Of a stretch of DNA of 64,000 bases, positions 12,251 through 21,849 are shown one piece after another. How positions within the stretch are numbered: position 1 is the first letter of the stretch; each line of letters starts with the position of its first letter. A program made the translations under genes and the position numbers. This DNA is from Rhodococcus pyridinivorans (lineage in GTDB: Bacteria; Actinomycetota; Actinomycetes; Mycobacteriales; Mycobacteriaceae), in NCBI RefSeq assembly GCF_900105195.1, contig NZ_FNRX01000002.1:4712001-4776000 (forward strand), in the 5' to 3' direction. The notes under the pieces were generated by a model, which was not told where the DNA came from, did no database searches, and worked only from the letters and a program-made list of their open reading frames with translations.

Positions 12251-13393
12251 ATGCAAGTGCCGGTCCTCGGCGCAACCGCTACCGACCGGGCCGAGCGGCC
12301 CGTCGCGCACCCGTTCGTCCTGTCCCGCCCGCACGGCACGGTGATCGCCGAAGGCGTGAGCGAACACTTCGACCGCGCGTCCGCCGCCGCCGACGCCCTG
12401 CGCACCGGACAGGTCGCCGCGATCGTCGGAGCACTGCCCTTCGCACCCGACGGTCCGGCCGCACTGACCGCTCCGAACACACTCCATCACTCCCCCGCGC
12501 ACTACGACGCACCGGCCGCCGACCTGCCCCCGATCACGATCACGGGCGCATTGCCGTCGGAAGGCGAGCACATCGATCGGGTCGAGACCGTACTGCGCCT
12601 GCTCCGCTCGGACGACAACGACCTTCTCAAGGTGGTCCTGGCCCGGGCACTCGCCCTGCGCGCCGACCGGCCCGTCACCCCGCACGACCTCCTCGTCGCT
12701 CTCACGCGAAACGATCCGCTGCACAACGGCTTCCTCGTCGACCTCACAGCAGCCGGTGGCGTGTGGACGGGACGTCACCTGGTTGGGTCGAGCCCGGAGG
12801 TGCTCGTGCGCCGTCGCGGAGATCGGGTCACCGCTCACCCCCTCGCCGGATCCGCACCGCGGCATTGCGACCCCGGGATCGATCGGGCGACGGCCGACAG
12901 GCTCGCCGGCTCCGCGAAGAACCTCGCCGAGCACGCGCACGTGATCGATGCGATCCGCGCCGCGCTCGAACCGTTGTGTGTCGACCTCGACATCCCCGAG
13001 CAGCCGACCGTGACGAGCACGCGCCAGCTGTGGCATCTCGGCACTCCCATCGAGGGTCGCCTGCACGATCCGGGTGTCACGGCCCTCGATCTCGCACTCG
13101 CGGTGCACCCCACCCCCGCGATCTGCGGCACGCCGACCGCGGCCGCCCGCGATCTGATCCTCGCGACCGAGGGTGACCGGGGCTTCTACGCCGGTGCCCT
13201 CGGATGGTGCGACGCCGCGGGCGACGGCGAATGGTTGGTCACGATCCGCTGCGCCGTCCTCGATGCCGACGGTGTCGGGCTCACGGCCTACGCCGGGGGC
13301 GGTATCGTCGCCGACTCCGACCCTGCCGACGAACTGGCCGAGACGACCGTCAAGTTCGGCACCGTCCTCGATGCACTGGGAGTACTCCGATGA
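12251..13393 (+). CDS. dhbC: Isochorismate synthase
   Basis: Converts chorismate to isochorismate, the first committed step to 2,3-dihydroxybenzoate. At 380 residues it has the length of EntC/DhbC. It shows the chorismate-binding fold signatures: LLKVVLARALAL near residue 130, GSSPEVLVRR near 180, HPLAGSA near 197, the region VHPTPAICGTPTAAA near 285, and GFYAGALGW near 310. The next gene starts inside its stop codon (ATGA overlap at 13390), showing translational coupling with dhbA. It is transcribed away from the NRPS genes from a shared iron-box region. Confidence 0.94.
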   Translation: MQVPVLGATATDRAERPVAHPFVLSRPHGTVIAEGVSEHFDRASAAADALRTGQVAAIVGALPFAPDGPAALTAPNTLHHSPAHYDAPAADLPPITITGALPSEGEHIDRVETVLRLLRSDDNDLLKVVLARALALRADRPVTPHDLLVALTRNDPLHNGFLVDLTAAGGVWTGRHLVGSSPEVLVRRRGDRVTAHPLAGSAPRHCDPGIDRATADRLAGSAKNLAEHAHVIDAIRAALEPLCVDLDIPEQPTVTSTRQLWHLGTPIEGRLHDPGVTALDLALAVHPTPAICGTPTAAARDLILATEGDRGFYAGALGWCDAAGDGEWLVTIRCAVLDADGVGLTAYAGGGIVADSDPADELAETTVKFGTVLDALGVLR

Positions 13394-14172
13394 CCGAGAC
13401 CGCACCATTCCCCGTCACGCTCGTCGTCGGAGCCGCGCAGGGTATCGGCCGCGCGACCGCCGAGGCCCTGGCGCGTGCCGGTCACCGTCTCGTGCTCGCC
13501 GACCGCAACGCCGAAGGACTGCGCAAGACTGTCGCGCTGCTCGGCGGCTCCGTCCCCACCTACCCCGTCGACATCCGCGACCACGACGCCGTCGCCTACC
13601 TCGTCGAGAACATCGAATCCGAGCACGGACCGATCGAGCATCTCGCGCACGTCGCAGGTGTCTTCACCACGGGCTCGGTGCTCGACTCCGATCCCGAGGA
13701 CTGGCAGCACATGTACGACGTCAACGTCACCGGCCTGCTGTCGGTCCTGCGTTCGGTCGGACGGGCCATGCGGGAGCGGAGGTCGGGTTCGATCGTCGTC
13801 GTCGGATCGAACTCCGCGGGCGTGCCGCGCATGGGCATGGGCGCCTACGGATCGTCCAAGGCCGCGTCCACGATGATCGTCCGGATCCTCGGACTCGAGC
13901 TGGCGCAATACGGGATCCGCGCCAACATCGTCGCGCCGGGTTCCACCGACACCGCCATGCAGCGCTCGCTGTGGGAGGACCCCAACGACGACGCCGGCGC
14001 ACGCAGCGCCATCGAAGGTGACCTGTCGCAGTTCAAGGTCGGCATCCCCCTCGGCCGCATCGCCGAGCCCGCCGACATCGCCGAGGCCATCGAGTTCCTG
14101 CTGTCCGATCGTGCTCGTCACATCACCATGCAGGCGCTCTACATCGACGGCGGCGCCACCCTCCGCGCCTGA
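13390..14172 (+). CDS. dhbA: 2,3-dihydro-2,3-dihydroxybenzoate dehydrogenase (SDR family)
   Basis: NAD-dependent oxidation of 2,3-dihydro-DHB to 2,3-dihydroxybenzoate. The 260-residue short-chain dehydrogenase has the cofactor motif GAAQGIG near residue 14, a catalytic Ser in SNSAG near 142, and YGSSK near 156. It ends in the usual YIDGGATL segment. The ATG overlaps the dhbC stop by four bases. Placement between dhbC and dhbE fixes the role. The enzyme that should feed it, an isochorismatase (EntB/DhbB), is not found in the window. Confidence 0.93.
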   Translation: MTETAPFPVTLVVGAAQGIGRATAEALARAGHRLVLADRNAEGLRKTVALLGGSVPTYPVDIRDHDAVAYLVENIESEHGPIEHLAHVAGVFTTGSVLDSDPEDWQHMYDVNVTGLLSVLRSVGRAMRERRSGSIVVVGSNSAGVPRMGMGAYGSSKAASTMIVRILGLELAQYGIRANIVAPGSTDTAMQRSLWEDPNDDAGARSAIEGDLSQFKVGIPLGRIAEPADIAEAIEFLLSDRARHITMQALYIDGGATLRA

Positions 14173-14215
14173 CCGACAGACCTGCATCGACCCTGATCCC
14201 GAAAGGAACCGTTCC

Positions 14216-15865
14216 GTGACAACCGGTTTCGAGCGCACGCCGCTCGCCGACACCGCCCGCTACCCCGAGGAGTTCGCCGAGCGGTATCGCGCAGCCGGTT
14301 ACTGGACGAACGAGACCTTCGGCGAATTCCTCCCGGCCCGCGCCGCCCGGTTCGCCGGTCGCATCGCCGTCGTCGGACACGACGCGACGGGCACCTGGCG
14401 GCGCATCACCTACCGCGAACTCGACGACGCCTCGGCCCGCGTCGCCGCCGGTCTCGCCGACCTCGGGGTCCGGAAGGGCGACCGAGTAGTCCTGCAGTTG
14501 CCGAACATCGTCGAGTACACCGAAGTGCTCTTCGCGGTCTTCCGCCTCGGTGCGCTCCCCGTCTTCTCCCTGCCCGCGCACCGCGCGTCGGAGATCGGCT
14601 ACTTCTGCCGGTTCAGCGACGCCGCAGCGTACGTGATCGCCGCCGAACACGGCGGATTCGACTACCGCGTGCTCGCCCGGCAGGTCGCCTCCGAGATGGA
14701 GAATCCGCCGGTGGTCGTGGTCGCCGGTGAGGCCGAGGAATTCACTGCGCTCGGGTCGTTGCGCGACCGCGAAGCGGCGCCGATCACGGAGAACGACGCC
14801 GGAAACGTTGCCTTCCTGCAGCTGTCGGGTGGCACGACCGGAACGTCGAAGCTCATCCCCCGCACCCACGCCGATTACCTGTACTCCGTGCGCGAATCCG
14901 CGGTGATCTGCGGAGTGGACGAGAACACCCGCATGCTGGTCGCGCTGCCGGCGGCGCACAACTTCCCGATGAGCTCGCCGGGCATCCTCGGTGTGCTGCA
15001 CGCCGGCGGCACCGTCGTCCTCGCTCCGGATCCGAGCCCCGACACCGCGTTCGCCCTCATCGAGAGCGAGGGCGTGACGATGGCGTCGCTCGTCCCGCCC
15101 CTCGCGCAGGCGTGGCTGTCGGCGCGGGCCCGCACCGAACGCGACCTGTCGTCGCTCGAGGTGCTGCAGGTCGGTGGTGCGAAGTTCCCGGCCGAGGCCG
15201 CCAAACGCGTTCGCCCCGAACTCGGCTGCACGCTGCAGCAGGTCTTCGGTATGGCGGAGGGTCTCGTCAACTACACCCGGCTCGACGACGACGAGGACAC
15301 CATCGTCACCACCCAGGGCCGGCCGATCAGCCCCGACGACGAGATCCGCGTCGTCGACGACACGGACGAGCCCGTCGCCGCGGGCACCACCGGCCACCTG
15401 CTCACCCGCGGCCCGTACACGATCCGGGGCTACTACAATGCGCCGGAACACAATTCGATGGCATTCACCCCGGACGGCTTCTACCGCACCGGCGACATCG
15501 TCCGGCTCACCGAGCACGGCTACATCGTCGTCGAGGGACGCGCGAAGGACCAGATCAATCGCGGTGGCGAGAAGATCGCGGCCGAGGAGGTCGAGAATCA
15601 TCTGATCGCGCACCCGGCCGTGCTCGACGCGGCGGTGGTGTCGATGCCCGACAAGTATCTCGGCGAGCGCACCTGCGCCTTCGTCGTCACCGAGGGGGAA
15701 GCGCCGAAGGCCCTCGCGCTCAAGAAGTTCCTGAGGGAGCGAGGGCTGGCCGAGTACAAGATCCCCGACAAGGTGCAGTTCGTCGACGCCTTCCCGGTCA
15801 CGGGTGTGGGCAAGATCAGCCGGAACGAACTGCGGCGCGCCCTCGCGGCCACTCTGAAGGACTGA
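14216..15865 (+). CDS. dhbE: 2,3-dihydroxybenzoate-AMP ligase
   Basis: Activates 2,3-dihydroxybenzoate as the acyl-adenylate and loads it on an aryl carrier protein. The 549-residue stand-alone adenylating enzyme has [14 protein letters not shown] near residue 202, the A5-like VFGMAEGL region near 343, YRTGD near 423 and [14 protein letters not shown] near 440, all typical of EntE/DhbE. GTG 14216 is chosen because GAAAGGA lies nine bases upstream and the protein then opens with TGFERTPL. Its last 50 bases overlap the end of the convergent ABC exporter gene. No carrier protein partner is visible in the window. Confidence 0.94.
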   Translation: MTTGFERTPLADTARYPEEFAERYRAAGYWTNETFGEFLPARAARFAGRIAVVGHDATGTWRRITYRELDDASARVAAGLADLGVRKGDRVVLQLPNIVEYTEVLFAVFRLGALPVFSLPAHRASEIGYFCRFSDAAAYVIAAEHGGFDYRVLARQVASEMENPPVVVVAGEAEEFTALGSLRDREAAPITENDAGNVAFLQLSGGTTGTSKLIPRTHADYLYSVRESAVICGVDENTRMLVALPAAHNFPMSSPGILGVLHAGGTVVLAPDPSPDTAFALIESEGVTMASLVPPLAQAWLSARARTERDLSSLEVLQVGGAKFPAEAAKRVRPELGCTLQQVFGMAEGLVNYTRLDDDEDTIVTTQGRPISPDDEIRVVDDTDEPVAAGTTGHLLTRGPYTIRGYYNAPEHNSMAFTPDGFYRTGDIVRLTEHGYIVVEGRAKDQINRGGEKIAAEEVENHLIAHPAVLDAAVVSMPDKYLGERTCAFVVTEGEAPKALALKKFLRERGLAEYKIPDKVQFVDAFPVTGVGKISRNELRRALAATLKD

Positions 15866-17714
15866 TCTCGCTCCGCGACGACGGGATGACTTCACCCCGT
15901 TCGGCTCGAGCGGCGAGGATTGCGTAGCGGCCACCGCGGGCGACGAGGTCGTCGTGCGTTCCGCGTTCGACGATGTGGCCCCGGTCGAGGACCACGATCT
16001 CGTCGGCGTTGCGCACGGTCGAGAGCCGGTGCGCGATGGTGATGGTCGTGCGTCCGCTGCGCGCGGCGTCGAGGGCCTGCTGCACGGCGTGCTCGGTGTC
16101 GTTGTCGAGGGCGCTGGTCGCCTCGTCGAGCACGAGGACACGCGGGTCGCGCAGGAGCGTGCGGGCGATCGCCAGTCGCTGTTTCTCACCACCCGAGAAG
16201 CGGTATCCGCGGGCGCCGACGACGGTGTCGTAGCCGTCCGGCAGCGAGACGATCAGGTCGTGGATGTGTGCGGCGCGGGCCGCGGCCTCGATCTCGTCGT
16301 CGGTCGCGTCCGGCTTCGCGTAGCGCAGGTTCTCCCGGACGGTCGCGTGGAGGAGGTAGGTCTCCTGCGACACCACGCCGACCAGTCCGGCGAGATCGGC
16401 GAGCCTCATGTCGCGCAGGTCGACACCGTCGATGCTCACGCGTCCCTCGACCGGGTCGTACAGTCGTGCGACGAGCGAGCCGAGCGTGGTCTTGCCCGAG
16501 CCGGTCTCGCCGACGAGCGCGACCTGCGCCCCCGCCGGGACGTCGAGATCGATGCCGTCGAGGGCGTTGCGGTGCGCTCCTTCGTAGCGGAAGCTCACGT
16601 TCTCGAACCGCACCCGGCCGGCGACGGTCGCAGGGTCGACGGGCACCGGATCGCGCGGGTCGTCGATGTCGACCGGAAGGTCGAGGTATTCGAAGATGCG
16701 GCTGAACAGGGCCAGCGAACTGGTGACGGAGACACCGACGTCGAGCAGGCTCATCAGCGGCCGGAACAGCGCGCCCTGCAAGCCGGTGAAGGCCACCAGG
16801 GTGCCGATCGTCATGCCGCCCGAGGTGGCCGGCAGACCGGCGACGAGATAGAGGACGGCGGGGATCGCCGCGAAGACGATGTTCATCGTGGCCATGCGCC
16901 AGCGGCCGGACAACTGCGCGTGCACCTCGAGATCGGCGAGTTCCTCCGACGTGCGGGCGAACTTGTCGGACAGTGCCGGGCCGGTGCCCAGCGTCTTGAC
17001 GAGCAGCACGCCGCTGACCGACAGTCCTTCGTCGATCTGCGACTGCATGTCGGCGAGGCGCCGTTGCTGACGGGCGGTGACGGCGCGGCGCATGAGCGCG
17101 ACCCGGCGCGTGAGCCAGATGGCCGGCGGGAGCACGATCAGGGAGAGCAGAGCCAGTCGCCAGCTGAGGACCGCCATGGCGATCGCCGTGCCGACGACGG
17201 TGGTGACGTTGGACGCCAGTGAGGTCGCGGTGTTGGTGACCACGGACTGCATGCCACCGATGTCGTTGGTCAGCCGCGACTGGATCTCACCGCCGCGGGT
17301 GCGGGTGAAGAAATTCAGCGACTGTCGCTGCAGGTGGGAGAAGACCCGGGTACGCAGACCGTGCATGACGTTCTGGCCGACGGTCGTGGAGATCCAGGTC
17401 TGGACGACGGACAGGAGCGAGCTCGCGACGGTGACGGCCAGCATGCCGCCGACGGCCCACAACAGCAGGCTCACGTTCTGGTGCGGGATGGCATCGTCGA
17501 TGACGGCGCGGACGAGGAAGGGCGTCGCGAGGGAGATCACCGACGAGGCGATGATGAGCGCGACGACGAGGGTGATCTTCCACCGATAGGGCGCGAAGAG
17601 GGCGCCGATACGGCGCAGGCTCACCGGGGCCTCGCGGAGCTGCTCGAGATCCTTCTTGTCGATCCTGCCGCGGCTGCCCGGCTTGCCGCCGAGAGTGGGT
17701 GGGGGCTGCATCAT
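15816..17714 (-). CDS. ABC exporter, fused membrane and ATP-binding domains
   Basis: Half-transporter expected to work as a dimer in the cytoplasmic membrane. The N-terminal part (about residues 40-330) holds the six-helix exporter domain. The C-terminal ATPase has Walker [11 protein letters not shown], the signature [14 protein letters not shown], Walker [13 protein letters not shown] and the H-loop IAHRLST. ATG 17714 is chosen over GTG 17723 because GAGGTGG then sits at the right distance. It converges on and overlaps dhbE, and faces the MarR regulator at 17795 across an 80-base gap with inverted repeats. The substrate is unknown. Export of the finished siderophore is a reasonable guess from position, but no iron box is seen, and drug efflux under MarR control is equally possible. 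Confidence 0.9.
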   Translation of the reverse strand: MMQPPPTLGGKPGSRGRIDKKDLEQLREAPVSLRRIGALFAPYRWKITLVVALIIASSVISLATPFLVRAVIDDAIPHQNVSLLLWAVGGMLAVTVASSLLSVVQTWISTTVGQNVMHGLRTRVFSHLQRQSLNFFTRTRGGEIQSRLTNDIGGMQSVVTNTATSLASNVTTVVGTAIAMAVLSWRLALLSLIVLPPAIWLTRRVALMRRAVTARQQRRLADMQSQIDEGLSVSGVLLVKTLGTGPALSDKFARTSEELADLEVHAQLSGRWRMATMNIVFAAIPAVLYLVAGLPATSGGMTIGTLVAFTGLQGALFRPLMSLLDVGVSVTSSLALFSRIFEYLDLPVDIDDPRDPVPVDPATVAGRVRFENVSFRYEGAHRNALDGIDLDVPAGAQVALVGETGSGKTTLGSLVARLYDPVEGRVSIDGVDLRDMRLADLAGLVGVVSQETYLLHATVRENLRYAKPDATDDEIEAAARAAHIHDLIVSLPDGYDTVVGARGYRFSGGEKQRLAIARTLLRDPRVLVLDEATSALDNDTEHAVQQALDAARSGRTTITIAHRLSTVRNADEIVVLDRGHIVERGTHDDLVARGGRYAILAARAERGEVIPSSRSEISPSEWPRGRAAVRSG

Positions 17715-17761
17715 GTGCGCCACCTCGATTCGTGGTTCGTGACTCGCACTTGTTGAGGTTG

Positions 17762-17790
17762 CCTCATTGAGTGTTAACCGTCAAGTGAGG
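17762..17790. promoter_or_regulatory. Inverted repeat, candidate MarR operator
   Basis: CCTCATTGA (17762-17770) and TCAAGTGAGG (17781-17790) form an imperfect inverted repeat around the palindrome GTTAAC. A second perfect arm pair, TGAGG-TTG-CCTCA, lies next to it at 17754-17766. Both are in the gap between the divergent ABC exporter and MarR genes, where an autoregulatory operator would be expected. Confidence 0.5.
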
Positions 17791-17794
17791 TACT

Positions 17795-18232
17795 GTGACC
17801 ACCATGCCGGATTCACCCGTCGCACTGCGCGATCTCCTCCTCACCACCACGCGTACGCTGCGCCGACGCTGGCACGACCTCCTCCAGCCGTGGGGATTGT
17901 CACCCCACGAGTACCGGGCGCTCGACGTCATCGGACGCGCCGACGACCCCATCCGCCTCGGCGTCGTGGCCAAGGAACTGCGCATCGTCCCCCGCTCGGC
18001 CACCGAGGTCGTCGATCGCCTGGAGTCGCGGGGTCTCACCGAGCGACTCCCCGATCCCGCCGACCGACGCGCGGTCTGCGTGCGGCTGACCGACGAGGGC
18101 CGCAGGATCCGGGCCGAGCTGGCCTCGGCCCGCGATGCCGACGCCGTCGAGATGTTCGACCGGCTCGACGCCGAGGAACGCGCACGACTGTCCGATCTGC
18201 TGCACAAACTCGTCGACGACCGGCCGCGCTGA
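17795..18232 (+). CDS. MarR family transcriptional regulator
   Basis: 145-residue winged-helix regulator. The central part has the MarR pattern: a recognition-helix region KELRIVPRSATEVVDRLESRGL followed by the wing LPDPADRRAVCVRLTDEG. The GTG start at 17795 has GAGG four bases before it; ATG 17804 is an alternative three codons in. It is divergent from the ABC exporter and probably represses it through the inverted repeats between them. The ligand is unknown. Confidence 0.88.
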   Translation: MTTMPDSPVALRDLLLTTTRTLRRRWHDLLQPWGLSPHEYRALDVIGRADDPIRLGVVAKELRIVPRSATEVVDRLESRGLTERLPDPADRRAVCVRLTDEGRRIRAELASARDADAVEMFDRLDAEERARLSDLLHKLVDDRPR

Positions 18233-18314
18233 TCCCTTCCGGTTCCGGGTACTCACATTCCCGACGGCAGCGACGTCTTCCCTACGAGTGTCCGTGCCGA
18301 TCGAGGAGAGCCCT

Positions 18315-19034
18315 GTGAAGACCATCGACAGTCTGCAGTCGCGCGTCGACGCACTGAACCTGCCCGAGCTGACGAGCGAGCTCGACGAGAACGGCTGCGC
18401 CCTCACCGGGCCGCTGTTGAGCGACGACGAATGCACCGAACTCGCGGCCCTGTGGGACGACGACGCCCGCTTCCGCACCACGGTCGACATGAGCCGCTAC
18501 GGGTACGGGCACGGCACCTACAAGTACTTCGGCTCACCCGTCCCCGACGCCGTCGCACACCTGCGCTCGGCGTTCTACCGGCAGCTGCTCCCCGTCGCGC
18601 GCTCGTGGGCCGAACGCCTCGGCGATCCGGCACCCTGGCCCGACGACTTCGACGACTGGCTCGACATGTGCCACGCGGCCGGCCAGACCGACCCCACCCC
18701 GCTGATGCTGCGCTACGCCACCGGCGACTGGAACGCCCTGCATCGCGATCTCTACGGCGACCTCGTGTTCCCACTGCAGGTCGTGATCGGGCTCGACCGG
18801 GCGGGCGTCGACTACACCGGCGGCGAGTTCCTGTTGGTCGAACAACGGCCCCGCGCGCAGTCGCGGGGCACCGTCACCGTGCTCGAGCAAGGCCACGCGC
18901 TGATCTTCACCACCCGCGACCGACCGATCCGGTCGGCGCGCGGATGGTCGCGGGCGCCGGTCCGGCACGGCGTGAGCACCGTCCGATCGGGCCTGCGTCG
19001 CACGCTCGGCCTGGTACTGCACGACGCCGCCTGA
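18315..19034 (+). CDS. 2OG-Fe(II) oxygenase
   Basis: 239-residue protein of the 2-oxoglutarate/Fe(II) dioxygenase superfamily, prolyl-hydroxylase-like branch. The iron-binding HxD is in NALHRDLYGD near residue 140. A distal His and the 2OG-binding Arg fit RHGVSTVRSGLRRTLG near 220. A conserved GGEFLLVEQRPRAQSRG segment lies between them. GTG 18315 is chosen because GAGGAGAG lies directly upstream. The substrate is unknown. It follows the MarR gene by 82 bases on the same strand and may be in its transcription unit. Confidence 0.82.
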   Translation: MKTIDSLQSRVDALNLPELTSELDENGCALTGPLLSDDECTELAALWDDDARFRTTVDMSRYGYGHGTYKYFGSPVPDAVAHLRSAFYRQLLPVARSWAERLGDPAPWPDDFDDWLDMCHAAGQTDPTPLMLRYATGDWNALHRDLYGDLVFPLQVVIGLDRAGVDYTGGEFLLVEQRPRAQSRGTVTVLEQGHALIFTTRDRPIRSARGWSRAPVRHGVSTVRSGLRRTLGLVLHDAA

Positions 19035-19070
19035 GCGTCCTCGGTGCTACCCGACGCGGCCTACGCCGCT

Positions 19071-20042
19071 TCAGCGTTCGAAGATCCGCCTCGGATTGTC
19101 CACGAGCATCGTGGTGATCTGCTCGTCGGTCACGCCCCGTTCGCGCAGGGCCGGCAGCACCTCGTCGCTGATGTGGTTGTAGTTCCAGTTGGGCACGGCG
19201 GTCTGCTTCACGTCGTGCGGGAACCAGTCGATGAAGCACGACGCATCGTGCGAGAGCACCATGCGCTCGGTGTAACCGGCCTCCACGAGCGCGACCACCG
19301 TGTCGACGCGCTGCTCGAACGGCAACAGCAGATCGAGGCCGAAGCGGTCCATCCCGAGAATCGAACCGGCGTCGGCAATGCGACGCAGGTAGTCCAGATC
19401 GGTCGAATCACCGCTGTGCCCGATCACCACCTTGGTGAGGTCGACACCTTCCTCCGCGAGCACCCGCTGCGCCACCTGCCCCGACCCGGTATGCGGATTG
19501 GTGTGCACCGTGATCGGCACACCGGTCTCGACGTGCGCCTGCCCCACCGCTCGTATCACGCGCTCGACGCCCGGCGTGAGTCCCGGAATCTCGATGGCGC
19601 ACTTGAGCATTCCTGCACGCACCCCCGTGCCGGCGATGCCCTCGCGGATGTCTTTCACGAACAGTTCGGTGAGCGGCTCCGGTCCGTCCACCAGCAACCC
19701 CGGCCCGACGTTGTGGAACTGGAACGGCAGGTCGTTGTAGGTGTACAGGCCCGTCGCGACGACGATGGAGATGTCCACCCGTTCGGCGACGCGCTGGATG
19801 CGCGGAATGTACCGGCCGAGACCGACCACCGTGGGATCGACGATCGTGTCGATGCCGCGCTCCGACAACGCCTTCAACTTCGCGACCGCGTCGTCGACGC
19901 GTTCGTCCTCGTCCCACGGGCTCGGGTAGTCGGGAAAGTTGGTGCGGATCTCCTCGCCGAGTACGAAGACGTGCTCGTGCATGAGGACTCTGCCCAGACG
20001 GCCCGTGTCGAGAGGGCCGCGAACGGTGTCGACGGATGTCAT
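19071..20042 (-). CDS. qsdA: Phosphotriesterase-family lactonase, QsdA-like
   Basis: 323-residue metal-dependent amidohydrolase of the phosphotriesterase-like lactonase family. It opens with GRVLMHEHVF, giving the HxH metal ligands near residue 21. Further expected ligands sit in LKCAIE (the bridging Lys), VHTN, IGHSGDS and the late Asp in LSHDASCF. Length and N-terminus resemble QsdA, the acyl-homoserine lactonase described in Rhodococcus erythropolis, so quorum-signal lactone hydrolysis is the leading idea. The start at 20042 is set by this homology; the ribosome site is weak. The SDR gene lies 44 bases upstream on the same strand, suggesting a two-gene operon. Confidence 0.78.
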   Translation of the reverse strand: MTSVDTVRGPLDTGRLGRVLMHEHVFVLGEEIRTNFPDYPSPWDEDERVDDAVAKLKALSERGIDTIVDPTVVGLGRYIPRIQRVAERVDISIVVATGLYTYNDLPFQFHNVGPGLLVDGPEPLTELFVKDIREGIAGTGVRAGMLKCAIEIPGLTPGVERVIRAVGQAHVETGVPITVHTNPHTGSGQVAQRVLAEEGVDLTKVVIGHSGDSTDLDYLRRIADAGSILGMDRFGLDLLLPFEQRVDTVVALVEAGYTERMVLSHDASCFIDWFPHDVKQTAVPNWNYNHISDEVLPALRERGVTDEQITTMLVDNPRRIFER

Positions 20043-20086
20043 GACCGGTGACGCTAGGACACCAACGTGGGCAGGGGCAATCGATT

Positions 20087-20917
20087 TCACGAATCGGTGG
20101 GAGTCGACTCCTCGAGGGCCTGACGGTAGCGACGCATGCCGCGCAGCCACCGGTCGTAGTCGGCGCCCTTGTTCCGGTACATCTCGAGGACCTCCGGGTG
20201 CGGAAGGATCAGGAAGTGCTCCTCCTCCATTGCCGCGAACACCGTCTCCGCGACGTCGACGGGTTCGAGCACTGCACCGGCGGTCGTGACGGCCCGGGTG
20301 GCGAGTTCACCGAGTGCGTGCCCGGATGCGTCCCCCGAGTACAGCAGAGGTGTGTTGACGCCCATCGGGCACAGGCAGCTCACCCTCACACCCTTGTCGC
20401 CGTAGGTCACCGACAGCCACTCGGCGAAACCGACGGCCGCGTGCTTGGTGACCGAGTAGGTGGCCGAGCCGATCTGTGTGAGCAGGCCGGCCGCCGACGC
20501 CGTGCCCACGAAATAGCCCTCGCCACGTTCGACCCATCGGGGTACCAGCAGTCGCGCCGCACGGATGTGTGCGCGCAGGTTGACGTCGAAGGACTGCTCC
20601 CAGACCGAGTCCTCGATCTCCAGGCCGGGCACACCGGTGACACCCGCGTTGGCGAAGTACAGGTCCACGGGACCGAACTCCGCTTCGGCGCGCTCGACGA
20701 GGCCGCGGATGTGTTCGTCGTCGGAGACGTCCGCCGCCACCGCGACGGCGCTCCCCGGCGTCTCCTCCTCGAGCGTCGCGACGACGCGCTGCGCCGCGTG
20801 TTCGTCGAGGTCGGCGACCACCACTCGTGCACCTCGCTCGACGAGGCCGGCAGCGATGGCGCCGCCGATTCCGCCGCCCCCGCCTGTCACGACGGCCACT
20901 CTGCCTTCGACCTTCAT
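20087..20917 (-). CDS. Short-chain dehydrogenase/reductase
   Basis: 276-residue classical SDR. It has the nucleotide-binding motif TGGGGGIGGAIA near residue 12, the NAG motif near 86, and the catalytic pattern with Ser in GTASAAG and YSVTK near 150. ATG 20917 has GGGAGG at the right distance, so the longer open frame is not used. Substrate unknown. It shares a transcription direction and a short gap with the lactonase gene downstream, which may mean it processes an alcohol or ketone released by that enzyme; this is only inferred from position. Confidence 0.88.
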   Translation of the reverse strand: MKVEGRVAVVTGGGGGIGGAIAAGLVERGARVVVADLDEHAAQRVVATLEEETPGSAVAVAADVSDDEHIRGLVERAEAEFGPVDLYFANAGVTGVPGLEIEDSVWEQSFDVNLRAHIRAARLLVPRWVERGEGYFVGTASAAGLLTQIGSATYSVTKHAAVGFAEWLSVTYGDKGVRVSCLCPMGVNTPLLYSGDASGHALGELATRAVTTAGAVLEPVDVAETVFAAMEEEHFLILPHPEVLEMYRNKGADYDRWLRGMRRYRQALEESTPTDS

Positions 20918-21037
20918 CGCTGATACCTCCCCGTCGAGTCGCAGTGCCGTCCCGTGCGGCACAGTTGGTACTGAACCTGTCTACACGTATCACCGGCTGT
21001 AGGTACCGCTCACACGCACGGAGGTCGAGCACCCGGG

Positions 21038-21700
21038 ATGGACGAATTGTTCTCCGTCTCCCGTCCGCGACGCGAGATCGCGCCGGGCGCCGTGCATGTG
21101 CCCGACTGGCTCGACCCGGGCGAACAGCGCGAGCTCGTCGAGCTGTGTCGTGATTGGGCGCGCCCGCCGGCGCCGATGCGGCACACCCTGCTTCCGGGTG
21201 GCGGACGGATGTCGGTGAGCACGGTGTGCCTCGGATGGCACTGGTCGCCGTACCGCTACACCCGCACCGCGGTCGATGTCGACGACGCTCCCGTTCCGCC
21301 GCTTCCCGACCGGCTCGTCGAACTCGGGCGGCGTGCCGTCGCCGATGCCTACGACGATCCGGCGGCCGGGGGCGGGTACGAGCCCGATACCGCTCTGATC
21401 AATTTCTACGACCGCGACGCGCGGATGGGGATGCATCAGGACAAGGACGAGCGGGTGAGCGCGCCGATCGTGTCGCTCAGTCTCGGGGATGCCTGCTTGT
21501 TCCGGTTCGGCAACACCGAGTCGCGCGGCCGGCCGTACACCGACGTGCGTCTCGAGTCCGGCGATCTGTTCGTCTTCGGCGGTCCGTCGCGGTTCGCCTA
21601 TCACGGGGTGCCGGTCGTGTATCCGGACACCGGCAGTTCCCGCTGCGGACTCACCGCGGGGCGCCTCAACATCACCCTGCGGAGTACCGGACTTGCTTGA
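21038..21700 (+). CDS. alkB: AlkB-type 2OG-Fe(II) dioxygenase (DNA/RNA alkylation repair)
   Basis: 220-residue protein with the AlkB core: NFYDRDARMGMHQDKDE near residue 130 supplies the HxD iron ligands, SLSLGDACLFRFG the strand after it, FVFGGPSRFAYHGV the distal His, and GRLNITLRSTG the 2OG-binding Arg. Direct oxidative removal of N-alkyl lesions is the established activity of the family. The gene stands alone, divergent from the SDR gene. No Ada-type regulator is present. Confidence 0.9.
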   Translation: MDELFSVSRPRREIAPGAVHVPDWLDPGEQRELVELCRDWARPPAPMRHTLLPGGGRMSVSTVCLGWHWSPYRYTRTAVDVDDAPVPPLPDRLVELGRRAVADAYDDPAAGGGYEPDTALINFYDRDARMGMHQDKDERVSAPIVSLSLGDACLFRFGNTESRGRPYTDVRLESGDLFVFGGPSRFAYHGVPVVYPDTGSSRCGLTAGRLNITLRSTGLA

Positions 21701-21849
21701 TCGAACCGCTCGAAAATTCCGAACGTTCGGTCTGTGACTTTGCAACCAACTACACTCGGAGTAGCGTTTCGCCGACGAGAAATACGTCAAATCGGACGAT
21801 ATTCTCGTGCGGTAGTCATCGGTGTCGGGGTCGATCACAGGAGACTGCC

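Noticed and set aside
21719..21730. Palindrome CCGAACGTTCGG as an SOS (LexA) box near the AlkB gene.
   Set aside because: The actinobacterial SOS box has GAAC and GTTC separated by four bases; here they abut. It also lies after alkB and before the cutinase gene.
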